Positions 46,631-58,600 of a stretch of DNA of 64,000 nt are shown here, one piece after another. Origin of the DNA: Clonostachys chloroleuca (lineage: Eukaryota > Ascomycota > Sordariomycetes > Hypocreales > Bionectriaceae). Within the stretch, counting starts at the first letter, position 1, and each line of letters begins with the position of its first letter. The translations under genes and the position numbers were made by a program. The stretch spans positions 6,510,001-6,574,000 of the forward strand of contig JBANAY010000004.1 of the NCBI GenBank assembly GCA_037952775.1, written 5' to 3'. The notes below the pieces were generated by a model, which was given only the letters and a program-made list of their open reading frames with translations, ran no database searches and had not been told where the DNA came from.

Positions 46631-47385
46631 ATGAGATTTCTTATTATTGGCGGAAGTGGTCGCACTGGCCAACATGTTTTGAATGCTGCATTGAAAAAGG
46701 GTAAGAGAGGCTTCCGAGGCCATCATCCAGATGCCTAAAAAGCCAGTGAGAAGCAAAGCTGAGATATCGTCTAGGACATCAAGTCACAGCCCTAGTCAGG
46801 AAGGAAACGTCTCTAGGCAAGCAGAAAGGCCTTGACATTGTTGTGGGGTCACCATTTAACGAAGCCGACATCCGCAAGGCAATCTCATTTTCTGCCTCCC
46901 CGGTGGATGCGGTTTTGGTCACTCTAAACGCACCGAGGGCTAGCGATAGCCCCTTCTCCGCGCTTGACCCAAACCTACCACTCGACTTTCTGACCCAATG
47001 CGCTCGAAACACCATCTCGGCTATGCGTGCTGCTAGTCCCCCGGTCCCAAAGATCGTTATCATGTCTACCGTTGGCACCGCAGAGTCAATTAAGAGTTCG
47101 AATTTCATCATGCGCTTCATGTTTACTCGCACCAACTTGCGCTATACTAGAGAGGACCATGAGGGGGTCGACCGGGAGCTCCGAGCGCTCAAAGACATCA
47201 GGTATGTCGAGGTGCGATCCACGATATTGACGGATGGGGACGCTGCACCAGTCAAGGTGTATCCTGACGACGGCACCGGATCTGGATTTATGCCCAAGAT
47301 CTCTCGTGCCAGCGTGGCCGAATTTATGGTTGAGGTAGCCGAGGGCTCAAAATACGACGGTTGCGCACCAGTGATTTCAAACTAG
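46631..47385 (+). CDS. NAD(P)-binding atypical SDR / NmrA-like reductase
   Basis: Exons 46631-46700 and 46775-47385 join in frame across a 74-bp intron, giving 226 residues. The protein opens with the Rossmann loop MRFLIIGGSGRTGQHVL (GGxGxxG), continues with VTALVRK after the first beta-alpha unit, has the DAVLVTLNAPR and KIVIMSTVGT strands, and ends with a C-terminal region typical of NAD(P)H-binding (NAD_binding_10) proteins. Such proteins are reductases or NAD(P)H sensors; the substrate is unknown. No catalytic Tyr-x3-Lys of classical SDRs is evident, as usual for this subgroup. It reads without breaks. The start has a plausible context (CAAG before ATG). Confidence 0.85.
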
Positions 47386-49491
47386 ACTGAACCGGATGAG
47401 TAGCCATCATCAAGCGAAGCGGCGTTTGTAACTATAGAAAGTATTTAGATGGTTCTGTTTTTATTATAGTATCCGAGTTCAATATCAGGGTGCCGACTGA
47501 TACACTAGCAGAGAGCTAATGCGTAAATGGCAAATACCAATCGTTCTTATTGACAAATCAAGCAGTTCGCCGAGCAGTTTTTACTTGGCTAGGCCACAAA
47601 CCCAACCACTAATAGGATATGTTTCAAAATACCAGTGCCGAGGCACATGCCAATGAGTGGTCCTAAAATGTGCGGCCGCTCAGTAATGCCTTAAGCCCCT
47701 AGACGACAGGAAGAAAGCTATCTACTGCCTATAACTCTGAGATATACTGTTTCATCACATTATTAAATTAATGCGTCTTATGGACTAGGCATACACTTAG
47801 CCAAGTAACAGATTGCTCTAAAAGTCAGGGACTTGTCCGGAGCCAGGCATATTCATGGACTGCATCGGGTCTTTGTCAGCCAAGCTCGCTAAGCGGTACG
47901 CATGAATCAGGCGCCATGAAGACTCTGCATCCCTCTATGAGAATGAGTCAGTCTAGTGCTAGCCCAACAGTCTCAGTTTCGGTTATCAGCGGCAGCAATA
48001 ATAGATACAGCGAGGCATGGCCCAAGAAGGAAGAGGTCATGGCTGCCTACCTTTCCGGAATGATGGCCTCTCAAGCTAGCGTGGTGATGGCGGAAAACTT
48101 TGAAACGTTATTGCTAGCACGGAGTGCTTTGGGAACAAGTATAGAATAAGTAGAGCACCTGGCTAGCTCGTAATGGTTGCCGTTGAAGCAATCACATCGT
48201 GGTGTTGTGGCCTGGGCGTCGGCGGTAGCACAAAAAGGGTCATGGCTTGCATAGGCGATATCCGTGGCGTCCAACGGCAAACGCATAGCTCGTGGTCCGT
48301 CTCCACTCTTGAACCCAAAGTGTCGGTTTATGCCTTGATTAGGAAAGGCGACCAGCTTAATGCTACTCTGCACTCCATATGCAGAACATAGTCAGTAAAT
48401 TCCTCTCTACTGACTTCGACTACATCCACCCTTGAAACAGTCCGACCCAAAGCCATTAACTCACGAGGCAGGGACAGTAAGGATCCAGAGCTGAGAGACA
48501 TCAATCTCCCATGTGATACAGACGAAATTACCTCGTTTACCCGGTGCGGGGGATTGTACGCTAACGAGTTCAGCTGTGAACTAGCGCAGGGGCTAGGCGC
48601 ATCCTCCAACCGCTGCCACTCGGGTAAGCGGTTGTGGCATGAGCGAGCTGGACGCATTCGTCCTGACGAGACACGCACTGACTCGCGGACCCGGAGCAAA
48701 TTTTCCAACAGTCTGGATGGCTGGGTCTGGGCTGGCCCTCATCGCTGCCAACCACGCCACGAATCGGCGATTACTCGCCAAGCGTCATACACACTGTGCG
48801 CATGCAGGGCCTTGAGGGTGTCGATGGCAAAATTGGCTTGGTCTAAACCGCGCTGGGCCAAGTCGGCGTAAGCAGGCCAGGTTCATGCTTGGCCGACGGG
48901 TCTCAGATCCAGCACACCGTTGAGAGGCTTGGGAGGCTCTACGGCTGCTAACATGTACCACGTTGCGTTTGTCTCGTACGGCAAGTCTTATGCCGATCGC
49001 GATTAATAATAGAAAAGATGGCCACTCCAAAGCTTTCTTGCATTCCCTTCAAGCTGTAGCCTCGGGGGTTATGACTGAAAGCTAATACGCACATCCTCCC
49101 CCCAGTATTAGAGGGCCACCCTTCACCTTGCCGCAATTCCGCTTCTCCGTTTCAAGCACGATGAACGTAATTGATACCGTGCAGATACACTGTACTTATG
49201 GATCATTCCCCGCCGATTTCTTCTAAGGGGTCCCCAGTGATCTACGTCCCAATGGTCATTCGATCTCTTTTTCATCCCAAGATTGTTATTTTCTTGGTGC
49301 GCTTTCATCCCAAGCACGGATCATGAGTTCGTTCTTTCTCTCTCTCCAGTCCCGCAAGCTCTGAGAGAGGGCGCAAAGGCCAAGAATCCCTCCCTTTGTC
49401 TCATCGACACACAAGGGGAAAGGGCAGGGAATGCCCGTATGAGCATTGCAACGTACAGTCTCCGACGCTGACAAGACGTCGATTGGAGGAC
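47386..49491. other. Gene-poor stretch, possible decayed sequence
   Basis: About 2.1 kb with no gene I can support. Short overlapping open frames on both strands between 47.9 and 49.3 kb look protein-like in places but change frame constantly, so they may be relics. No repeat or RNA recognised. Confidence 0.4.
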
Positions 49492-50604
49492 ATGGGCTAC
49501 GCTGGGACAGGCGGCGACTCGTCGTCGGAGAACAACTACACCATCACCATCCTCATCGCCATGTGCATGGGGATATCGCTCTACAACGTCCTCGAGCTCA
49601 ATATCCTCATTGCTACCACCTTTAGGAAACGCCACAGCCTCTACTTTTGGAGCTTCCTCGCCGCCACCAATGGCATCGCCCCCCACACCGTGGGGTTCCT
49701 GCTCAAGAACCTCGCCTCATCGACAAACTACATTCTCTACATCACCCTCGTAGCCATCGGGTGGGTTGCGATGGTAACGGGCCAGTCCCTCGTTCTCTAC
49801 TCGCGACTCCACCTCATCTTCTGGCACAAGTTCTACCTGCGCCTTGTCCTCGCCATGATCATCATCAACGCCATCATCCTGCACGTCCCAATCATCGTCT
49901 TCATGTACGGCTCCAACAGCTCCGACTCGAACCCTTGGGTGCGTCCATACATGATCTACGAGAAGGTCCAGGTCACCGTCTTCTTCCTTCAGGAACTCAT
50001 TATTTCGGCCATATACATCAAGAGCTGCTCCTCCTTCTTTGGCACCGATAGTATATGGCACCGCAGCGGCGTGCAGAAGATGCGCAAGCACCTGCTGCTC
50101 GTCAACGTCATGATCATCCTCCTCGACATCCCCATCCTGGCCCTCGAGTACACCGACTACTACGACTTCCAGACGGCGTACAAGCCGCTCGTCTACAGCA
50201 TCAAGCTCAAGCTCGAGTTCAACATTTTAAATGACCTTGTCAACCTGACCGTTGGCAACGACCGTTCTCGCTCACATAGCCAAGGAGCAGCCAGTCGCGC
50301 TGCAGCATCTGGTATCAACATGAGCGCCTTCCGCGGAGATGAGGCCGAGTATCGGGCCACGGTTCATGGTGGCAGGAGTAGAGTTACTGAGCAGGACAAG
50401 TCGGACACGCGGCCCAGCGTCGAGAATGCCATCGTGCGAAGTACAGAGATCTCGGTCCAATGCCTCGAGAGGAGGGACGATGATCATGATAGTATAGAGA
50501 GCAGCTCGGTACCTGCTACCGAGCCCAATTATTCAACGATGAAACGAACAGGAGGCATATCGACTACATCTTCAGAAGTCAACCTCGCGACAAGAGGGGC
50601 CTAG
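49492..50604 (+). CDS. DUF7703-type multi-pass membrane protein
   Basis: An intronless gene of 370 residues from Met 49492 (an in-frame Met at 49396 exists, but the conserved part begins at MGYAGTGG). About seven membrane helices follow: ITILIAMCMGISLYNVLEL, the FWSFLAATNGIAPHTVGF block, ILYITLVAIGWVAMV, LVLAMIIINAIILHVPII, VTVFFLQELIISAIYI, LLLVNVMIILLDIPILAL and a last amphipathic stretch with YKPLVYSIKLKLEFNIL. The cytosolic tail of about 110 residues is Ser/Arg-rich and probably disordered. This is the layout of the fungal integral-membrane family DUF7703, related to Pth11/rhodopsin-like seven-helix proteins. Function unknown; a sensory or structural plasma-membrane role is only a guess. 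Confidence 0.75.
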   Translation: MGYAGTGGDSSSENNYTITILIAMCMGISLYNVLELNILIATTFRKRHSLYFWSFLAATNGIAPHTVGFLLKNLASSTNYILYITLVAIGWVAMVTGQSLVLYSRLHLIFWHKFYLRLVLAMIIINAIILHVPIIVFMYGSNSSDSNPWVRPYMIYEKVQVTVFFLQELIISAIYIKSCSSFFGTDSIWHRSGVQKMRKHLLLVNVMIILLDIPILALEYTDYYDFQTAYKPLVYSIKLKLEFNILNDLVNLTVGNDRSRSHSQGAASRAAASGINMSAFRGDEAEYRATVHGGRSRVTEQDKSDTRPSVENAIVRSTEISVQCLERRDDDHDSIESSSVPATEPNYSTMKRTGGISTTSSEVNLATRGA

Positions 50605-51979
50605 TAAATACGTGTGACGATGATCACGATAATAATTACAAAATTAAATAACAATAATTGACCAAAACATATTTATTGATCGCGATGTCGGATGAATTGT
50701 ACTTGGAGCCTATGTCTTATTTATGTCGCTAGGAACAATCGCACAAGACGGTTGCCTGGTCCAGAGACAAATGGCGACGAAGGTCATGGAGGCAGGAATC
50801 ATGCAAGTATGTATGTAGAGCGATTATCACGAATAGTTGAGAAACAAAGCAACGCTGTGTGTAATGTTATATATAGCAGACAATCTAGATATATATATAG
50901 AAATATGCTTTCGCATACTAAAAGAGAAGGTATAAAATCATTAGTAAGAAGGAGGAATAGTCTAAAATGGTCTTTGGCTTGATATTGTCGAATGTGAAAT
51001 GGACAAAGTGTGTCGATGTAGGGTAGGTGGTTGGAGAGAGCTGTTTGACTCCCTAAGACGCCGCTCCTAGTTGGATGCAGCAGATGATTTGCATGCCTAT
51101 GATGATAGTATCTTAATCCCGAAGATAATCTGCTGCTAGTTGATGTCAAAGTAGTTTTCAAGCCGAGATACGTCGTCAAAATTCCAACTATTATCGACCA
51201 TTGTGGCTTGTAGCGATTGAGATTAATTAGCGAGGAAACATGAGCCGCATCACAATCACGCTGAACGAATGAGACATTCCGAGGTGCACCCGCTCTGAGG
51301 GGTGAAAGGACAATTGAACTGACCGTCTTGGCCGACGCGGACAATGCGCAACCTAGAATGGCCGGCGTCCTGCTGGTGGAAATCGCCAAGCTCAGCGCGG
51401 CCCATGTGAAGCGGGCTTACAACAACTAGTCTAGTAGTAACATGAACAGCTGGAAAGAGCAACTCCTCTCTAAGTCGATCACCCTGATGCAGCAGTTTGC
51501 TTCCAAGACGCCTGTCGCCGCCTGCGATCAATTCATTTACACGGAGGGCCTGGGGCCGAGTCCAAAAGCCATTGAATCTTGGCCATCCGCCCGGCACCGC
51601 CATTTAGGAGCACATTGCCATCAAGCGCAAATTTGATATACCTTCAAAGCCGTTAGAGGTGCAACGGCTGATCTCCAGGGCTAGAGTAGCAACAACGGAC
51701 GATAATGGCGGGGTATCGCTCGTAGAGCTCGGGTCTCTGATCCTGAAGCGGCAACCGGCTGTTGGCTCTCACAGCTATAGCATTGAGAAACTCAGCTCCA
51801 ACTGTAGTAACGTGGTGGCATGATCTTAGCACTCGAAGGGCGCGAGAACCAAGAAGAGAGTGTATATGATCGCAGTAGAAGTTTGATCTATTGGCTTCCA
51901 GTGAACCGCTGTAATTAAATTATATGTAACTCTCAACGCCTCCAGTATTCGATCCTCCACCCTGGCTACTAACGCTCCT
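50605..51979. other. Gene-poor stretch with protein-like fragments
   Basis: Plus-strand pieces near 51.28-51.42 kb (GVLLVEIAKLSAAHVKRAY) and 51.44-51.8 kb look like protein remnants, but the frame is interrupted repeatedly. I could not name the family. Confidence 0.35.
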
Positions 51980-52295
51980 TTGCCCCGCGTTAGCATCTTT
52001 GGGCTGGGTGTCATGGACCATTAACCACGCTCAGTTCACCTCTGTCCCCTTCCAAGAGGAAACGAGTACAGTTCATGGGCTCTCCAAGAACGCCGCAATC
52101 ATGATCTGTTCTACTGTGCCCGGCACATACCGTTCAGCGGTCAGGAAACGATTGGATGAGGAATTCGGTCGTCGGGAATTTCTCTCGCTCGACTGCTTAG
52201 TATCGAGCAGCGCTTCCGGAGCCGCTTACGATACGCACACGGTCTTTTCCTGTGGCACTGATGAGGGGATGGCGCTCGTTGATCCCGTCCTTTGA
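51980..52295 (+). pseudogene. Fragment of a 3-hydroxyisobutyrate-dehydrogenase-like NAD-binding protein
   Basis: The plus-strand reading HGLSKNAAIMICSTVP followed by RKRLDEEFGR and LDCLVS closely resembles the NAD-binding domain of 3-hydroxyisobutyrate/6-phosphogluconate-type dehydrogenases (the LtnD-like module of fungal dehydrogenase-kinase-aldolase fusions). A short SIFGLGVMD piece just upstream, in another frame, resembles the N-terminal GxGxMG loop. Everything between, and the C-terminal catalytic domain, is missing, and the Gly-Gly of the substrate-binding loop is replaced by Ser-Ser. A relic, convergent with the MFS pseudogene. Confidence 0.6.
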
Positions 52296-52322
52296 TTCAT
52301 TGCCGCAAATCCCTGCGACAGT

Positions 52323-53903
52323 TTAGATCAAGTAACGAAAGTTGCCCTTCATCGTGGGCGCCTCAACCGCATCATCCAAAGCCTCCACCTCGACTCTATC
52401 TGTCCCGTTACTCAGCCTCATCTCCAAAGCTGACTCGCTAGCCTCGAGCTTCTTGTTCAAATTGACGAGTATCATACGGAAGACCCAAGATCCAATAACT
52501 GTAGTGCCAAACATGGAGAGCACTATCCCATAGCTTTTACGGAAGCCGTACGCCTCGAGCTGCCACACATAAGAGCCTGCAATATTACCCAACTGGCTAA
52601 AGGCGCTGATGATCGCGATAGCTGCTGCGCGCTTGGCCGGCGGACGGGAAAAGATGAGGAGATCCAGGAGAAGAAGACGATGAAGCCGGCATAAGAGCTT
52701 GTCTGTAGGAAGAGGGCAATATATCGCGCGGCCACATTGAGGGTCGACATTCAAATGATGAAACCGGTCATGCCGACGATAATCGGACCGGAGATGCGCC
52801 AGAACTACTGCTGTTAATACTTCCATCTGTACTACATGTCATCGCATTGGTACATACCCTTTCTTGATTTATATCAGCATGCCAGGCATTGATGATTGAC
52901 ACACCGCAGGAGAACACCCATGGTGCCGAACTCAGCAAAAGGGTAGGAACATATCCAAAGCCCAACGTCGCAGTCAGAGTGGGAAAGAAAGCATTGAAGG
53001 AAAGACCAACGACGTAGGCTGTAAAAGTAACCATCATGATGTAGATCTTGACATCCTTGAGGGCCAAATTGAATCCGTGGAAGATGCCCTCCTCTTTCAA
53101 GCCCTTGTCAGCCTCTCCAACATCCTCAATGATACGCAGCTGTGCAACCTGTCTCTCCTCCTCTGTGAAACCACTTGAGTTATGGGGTAAATCAGTTGGA
53201 TAAACACTGCTACTATAGCAACAGCCATAGAAACAGCGCCGATAATCCAGAAAAGCCAACGCCAGGCAGAAAGACCTAGCATGCCTTGCATGTTGGAAAA
53301 GATACCAGCGGCTATGAGTGCCGAGAAGGAATAGGAGATCAAGTTGCCAGAGAAGAGGATCGCAGTCCTCGTGGTGAGTTCGCGGCGTGTGTATCACTTG
53401 GATAGGATCAAGAGGACACCGGGAAGGAAGTCTGCATCAACGATCCCGAGAAAGAATCGCACACCGAACATGCCGGAAAAGTTGTCCGTACTTCCAGAGA
53501 GTATTGATATAGGTCCCCGAATCAGCACTACACAGGCAATGTACAATGACGGTCGCTGTATGCGGTTGATCACTATATTGGATGGGACCTGCATTAGAGT
53601 ATACCCAAGATACAAGATATCTAGACAAGTCGCATATTGGGTATCACTTAATCCAAGATCATCCTGAAGGCCTTTGAGACGTGATGCTGGTATACTGTTC
53701 CTATCTAGGTAGTTAGTGATGTAGATCAGGACGAAGAGACTGCATCGTGCGTCCAGCTTCCTTGTCAGATACCTCTCAACGATCGCGCGGCGGACAGGGT
53801 CTATGAATGGTATGCTGTCGAAAGGAGACTCTGACATTGGAACGCTGATAGATCTCCCATTGGCAGACTCTTCGATGGGCTGGGCGAGGAGAACACCCAT
53901 CAT
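52323..53903 (-). pseudogene. MFS permease of the Dal5/allantoate type, broken
   Basis: A major-facilitator anion:cation symporter of the Dal5 group, plasma-membrane uptake proteins for allantoate, nicotinate or other carboxylates. Seen: the N-terminal RRAIVERYLTRKLDARC, LIYITNYLDRNSI in TM1, LDILYLGYTLMQVPSNIV in TM2 and GVRFFLGIVDADFLPGV. A Trp codon is now TGA (53394-53396), directly before YTRREL, itself a family motif (normally KWYTRRE). The frame then shifts near 53200, before HNSSGFTEEER. After an intron near 52.81-52.86 kb a second TGA occurs (52751-52753), and a base is missing near 52650 within SSSFPRPPAKRAAAIA. The C-terminus is otherwise well conserved. Four independent breaks make this a real pseudogene rather than a sequencing slip. 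Confidence 0.85.
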
Positions 53904-56076
53904 GTTTTCTTTTTCCCAGTGATGAGCGAGAGTGATCCGTCACTTCGTGATAAGCTTGTGCTTCCAGGTCAGGTTTTCAAAACTATCAAAGACGTTGGAT
54001 GGTAAAAATCGTGTAGGAACATAGGAAAACCTAAGTGGGCTGGTATGGGGCGATGAACTATATGAAGGATGGAATTTTCGCGGTAGGCTGTGGAATTCTA
54101 GAGAAGTCTGTGGGAACGCAGGAATAGTGATGGAATCATTCAAAGCAAGTAGCTGAGTATAAAGTAAAGAAAGGTCACCTCTGATACGGACACTCCATGC
54201 CGCAAATGACAAAGCATCGGACACACCGTAAGACAGCAAACCCACCGACAGAAGCCGATTGGGCTCATTGCAATTTGAGGACCGTTGATTTGAGTAAACC
54301 CATCCTGACTGATCATACAACTGAACCCCTAAGAGCCATGAGGTCGGACCTGGTTCACATCTTAGACCCCCACTCGGCGCCGAATTTCCCACTTCGGCAA
54401 GCCAGGGCTGAAGACCTTGCGCGAAGAATTCTTCTTCAAGATCCGGGGCCTAGATGAAATGTCGGTCCTGAGCCTGTTCTGAAAAACGGAAAACAAGCCC
54501 ATACCTGTAATGTGTTGGAAACATTGTTTTGACAATCCGACTTAGAGTTACAGCAAGGATCTGCATCTGTTTGTAAGTAGAGGAGCTTGGAACTGGAAAC
54601 TACAACACCGCATTAGAGTATGGGAAGTGCGTAAGGGATACGAGGTCAGGGATGTATACTTACGAGGAAGGCATTTTAATTGTGTTTCGGGAAGACTTGG
54701 AGGCTCAGAATGATGAACTGAGTGCTTAGGGTAATCAGTCAGAATCTACAACAACCTCAATTTTATATAAGTCTTGCAAATATCGCTATAAATTGCTTCT
54801 TAGCATCTGTGTAAATGTAGACTTTGAGTCAAGTTTACAATTAAGAAAAAGTAATTTTTCTCATAGAGCTGAGTAACAACTTCATAATAATCTAGAAAGG
54901 CTGTACCTCAGGGATTACAATGCGTTCAGAATAAGTTGACGATATAGAATAGAATAACACTTTGGGAACAAAATAATAAGCCTGATCATCACCTTTCTAC
55001 TTTAGCTTGAGTATGGCCTTGGAGACCTTTTTCAAATCGATATTGAAATTTCTGTCCGCGATCATAGAGGCCTCGTGCTAAACTAACATGTCTACTACAT
55101 ACAAGTGAGATTTCGAATATAATGTAAAAAAAACAGCAATGGAAAATGCCAGGCCTGACATCTCGTGGACTGATTGAGAGGCGAGGCATATATGCTTGCA
55201 TGTTTTTGCAGGAGCCTAGCATCTTGAGGTGTACAGAGAGAGCGACAAGGTGCAGAGTCGAATCCATCAAAAATTTTGGGTACGTTCGCTCGATAACGCC
55301 TTGTTCGAACGAGACCCGGAAATGTCCTGCGGGATTGTTGCTAGTAAAACAGCCGCATCCAAACAGTATTGCTCTCTGTCTTAATTGCTGGTCTTCCAGG
55401 AAAGACCTAGCGCAAAACTAGGTAATTATCAAATTGAATAACTCAATACCAAGAACCACATGATGTGGTCCAATGTTTGCCACATGATAAGTAGCTGACA
55501 GGCGGAAAATTCTCCCCTCTTGCTCGAGTTGCTCGGCCATAACCCTTCTTGGCCCAGGTGGCCCGAAGTGGGAGAGAGTGCGGTAGTGGGACATGGCGCC
55601 TTGCTACTGGGGGTGCTTGTGCAAACGATTATTGACCGGCTCGAGTCGCTTGACGCTATTACCTATACAGACACATAAAGTGTTTGAGAAGGGAAGGTAT
55701 CAGCAGCCTCGTTCCACTCTCGGGATGATCCCTGCCCGATGTAGCACCATCTGATTAGATGGCCACATCCTGGCTGTCTTGGCTTACTGGAGATAGAGAG
55801 GGAAATGGCCTCTTGAAAGAAGAAATTTCAAACGGGTTTCCACCATTATCCATTCGCAAGCTGGGGGTTGTCAGCAGTATTCCGTTCCTGTCCCCGACTC
55901 CGGAGCAGGTGAGCGCATCAACAGGGGCAACCATTAACCATTCATTACGTTAGGTAAAGTCGCCCGATCGCCAGAATTTAGATAATTGTCACCCTCTCTC
56001 CCCAGCTACTCTTCTTTCTTTTCTTGGGTCAACTGGCTTTCATTGGATTTTCGATACGCGACCATATTGCCACAGC
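53904..56076. other. Intergenic region upstream of the siderophore transporter
   Basis: About 2.2 kb without a supportable gene. GATA-type motifs appear on the transporter side: ATCTGATTA at 55749-55757 (one mismatch to the SreA consensus ATCWGATAA), TGATAA at 55495-55500 and AGATAA at about 55979-55984. Confidence 0.5.
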
Positions 56077-58005
56077 ATGTCGACGCCTATGAGCAACAAA
56101 CAGCCTGATGGCTCCCAGCCTCAGGCGAATCCTGACCAGAAAAACGCCGCGTCCACACAGTTTTTTGAACCGGACGAGAAGCACGACAATTCCACGCGCG
56201 ATGACGATAGCCACCGGTTAGCCGGTGTGAGCAAGGTCGAGGCCTTCAATAAAGTACTCTACCAGTCTGGCAAAAAAGGCAAGATCCTGCTCTGGCTGCT
56301 TGGTGTTTCCGTCGGGCTCACCATGTTTGCATACGCCCTCGACATGGGCATTACCACGACCATCTTCGGTACCTTGGCTACCTCGACTTTCGGTGTACAT
56401 AGCCAGCTAGGCACCGTAAATACCGCGAGTCAAATCATCCGCGCCATCAGCAAGCCTTTTATTGGAAAGCTGGCTGACATTACCTCACGACCGACTACAT
56501 ATGTTGTGATTCTTGCCTTTTACACCGTAGGCTTTGCAGTTGCAGCTAGCGCCTATAATTTCACATCCTATACTATTGGTATCTGCTTCACGTCGGTTGG
56601 CAAATCAGGTCTCGATCTTCTTAGCGATATCATTGTTGCCGACTTGACCCCTCTGGAATGGCGCGGCTTCTTTGGCGCCTGCCTATCCCTCCCGTTTATC
56701 GTAACGGTACCTATTAATGGTTTTATCGGCGATGGCTTTTATGAAAACTGGCGATGGGGTTTGGGTATGTTTGCTATTCTGGTGCCTGCTCTTCTTATTC
56801 CTGCCATATCCACGCTCTACGTGATGCAACGCCGCGGCGAGAAGGCGGGCATGGTGACCATGGCCGATTCGAGAGACGTCCGCGTAGGTGCTTCCGAGTC
56901 CACGCCTAAGAACTTTGTGTACTGGGCCAAGCTTGGTTACCGAGCTTTGATTGATATTGACATTCTCGGTCTTATTCTCCTTGGCTTTGCCTTCTCGCTT
57001 ATCCTCTTGCCGATAACCCTGGCTAAGAGTGCCAAAGGTGGATGGGACAACCCGAGTATGATCGCGATGATTGCCGTGGGCTTTGTTATCCTTATTATCT
57101 TTATCTTGTTTGAGGTCTTTCTTGCCCCCAAGCCTCTGATGACGAAGCGAATCTTGAAGAATCGTGCTTTTATTGCTGGAGTCATCATCCATACATTCAA
57201 CCAAATGGCCTCATCCGTCCGCAACACCTATTTTTCATCCTACATCCTCATCATCAAGGATTGGACTAACTACCAGTGGATCATCTTCCTGGGAATCACC
57301 ACCATGGGTCTATGCCTAGTTGGACCTGTTGTAGGCCTGATTCACCGCGTTTCTCATCGGTACAAGAGCCTTATGATTTTTGGCGCTGCGGCTAAGATTC
57401 TGGGTTACGGCCTGCTAATCCAACCGAGCGGCAATATGACGCAGGATACCGCCCGTCTAGTGGCGGCACAACTCATCTTCTGTCTCTCGTCTCTCAATGT
57501 CGTTGGCGCCCGTGTTGGTGTCCAGGCCTCTGTCCCCCATGACGACGTGGCCTCAATCATCTCCATCATTACCTTGTGGTCTACCTTGGGATCCAGTATT
57601 GGTAGTGCCGTCGCGAGCAGCATCTGGACGGAGCAGATGATGGACCAGATGAACGTGGAGCTGCTCGGTGTTTCCCCTAGTGTCATCAAGAAGATCTATG
57701 GCAATATTAAGACGCTCAAGACTTATGCGTTCAACGATAGCATCCGCCAGGGCTCCATCCGCGCCTACGCTATTGTCAACGGGCACATCACCGTCGCTTC
57801 TATCTGCTTGTCCGTGGTGCCTTTGATTGCCTCCATATTTATGCCCAACTACTACCTCGGCAAGCAGCAGAACGCCGCCAATAACAAGGGTCTCGACGGC
57901 GAGGTTGTCGACGTACCGGATAAGCGTGAGGGGAGTGAAGACGCCGTCGCGCAGCCTAGGCCAGCAACATTCTGGCAGAAGGTGCTTGCCTTGTACCACA
58001 AGTAA
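56077..58005 (+). CDS. Siderophore-iron transporter (MFS, Sit1/Mir family)
   Basis: An intact, intronless 642-residue member of the fungal siderophore:H+ symporter family, which imports ferric siderophores across the plasma membrane. A hydrophilic N-terminus of about 70 residues (HRLAGVSKVEAFNKVL) precedes about 14 membrane helices. Typical positions: the TM1 segment YALDMGITTTIFGTLATSTF, the SQIIRAISKPFIGKLADI loop, DIIVADLTPLEWRG between TM4 and TM5, NWRWGLGMFAILVPAL, and the extracellular NTYFSSYILIIKDWTNYQW block. The C-terminus is a charged tail. The ferric reductase gene follows 600 bp downstream on the same strand, giving an iron-uptake pair. Likely repressed by iron through a GATA factor (SreA), given the motifs on both sides; the transported siderophore is unknown. 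Confidence 0.9.
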   Translation: MSTPMSNKQPDGSQPQANPDQKNAASTQFFEPDEKHDNSTRDDDSHRLAGVSKVEAFNKVLYQSGKKGKILLWLLGVSVGLTMFAYALDMGITTTIFGTLATSTFGVHSQLGTVNTASQIIRAISKPFIGKLADITSRPTTYVVILAFYTVGFAVAASAYNFTSYTIGICFTSVGKSGLDLLSDIIVADLTPLEWRGFFGACLSLPFIVTVPINGFIGDGFYENWRWGLGMFAILVPALLIPAISTLYVMQRRGEKAGMVTMADSRDVRVGASESTPKNFVYWAKLGYRALIDIDILGLILLGFAFSLILLPITLAKSAKGGWDNPSMIAMIAVGFVILIIFILFEVFLAPKPLMTKRILKNRAFIAGVIIHTFNQMASSVRNTYFSSYILIIKDWTNYQWIIFLGITTMGLCLVGPVVGLIHRVSHRYKSLMIFGAAAKILGYGLLIQPSGNMTQDTARLVAAQLIFCLSSLNVVGARVGVQASVPHDDVASIISIITLWSTLGSSIGSAVASSIWTEQMMDQMNVELLGVSPSVIKKIYGNIKTLKTYAFNDSIRQGSIRAYAIVNGHITVASICLSVVPLIASIFMPNYYLGKQQNAANNKGLDGEVVDVPDKREGSEDAVAQPRPATFWQKVLALYHK

Positions 58006-58369
58006 TGATTGGAAAGTATGGAGTTTGTGAGGATTGGGTGATTGCGAAATTTTGAAGAATTTGGGCTTTCAAGTTCTTTTAAGTTTGTTATAAGCAAATG
58101 ATCGATCACCTGGCGCCTGAGGTATTTGGGTTGGCTGCAATGTAAATATAGATCGCCATGTATACAACTAGTTCGATTCTAAGTATTTGAGAATCTGTGA
58201 GCCCAGTAGACCTGGCGAACTTTTGATTAGTTCAAGTCGAGGATCAGATTGAACATATGGACAGTGATTTGTATTGACGAAAGGCGTGCATGATGGAACA
58301 CCAGCACAAGTCGATCAACTCATCCAATTCGACCTGTGGCAATACGACAGGTACTGCCTGTTTCAGATG

Positions 58370-58384
58370 AAAAAAAAAAAAAAA
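58370..58384 (+). repeat. A15 homopolymer
   Basis: A run of 15 A in the spacer between the two iron genes. Confidence 0.95.
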
Positions 58385-58451
58385 TGCTCTACTGACAGAA
58401 ACAGATATCTCTGACTGACGGACCAGGTGATAACCTGACCCACAAGCCAAA

Positions 58452-58470
58452 TTATCTGATCATCTGATAA
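58452..58470. promoter_or_regulatory. Inverted pair of SreA/GATA iron-response sites
   Basis: TTATCTGAT at 58452-58460 is ATCAGATAA on the minus strand, and ATCTGATAA at 58462-58470 is on the plus strand. Both match the known siderophore-repressor consensus ATCWGATAA exactly, in opposite orientation with one base between, about 131 bp before the ferric reductase ATG. A further TGATAA lies near 58427. Iron repression of the downstream gene is therefore likely (inference from known SreA/SRE biology). Confidence 0.75.
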
Positions 58471-58600
58471 CTTTCAATTCTCGCTCACCCCTGAACTTAA
58501 TCCTACCGCAGTATGCTTCTTGCTGGGTGCGCTTATCTCTCACTTGCTAGACTCACACCAGAGACTTGAACTCGGATAGGATCTAGTTCACTCAAAGAAA

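Noticed and set aside
47916..48871. Open frames that look protein-like between the NAD(P) reductase and DUF7703 genes
   Set aside because: Frames change every 100-200 bp and no family could be named, so only a gene-poor stretch is reported.
53940..54457. Open frames on both strands upstream of the MFS pseudogene
   Set aside because: Overlapping, low complexity, no recognisable domain or splice logic.
56683..57999. Minus-strand open frames within the siderophore transporter
   Set aside because: Antisense shadows of a clearly conserved membrane protein.
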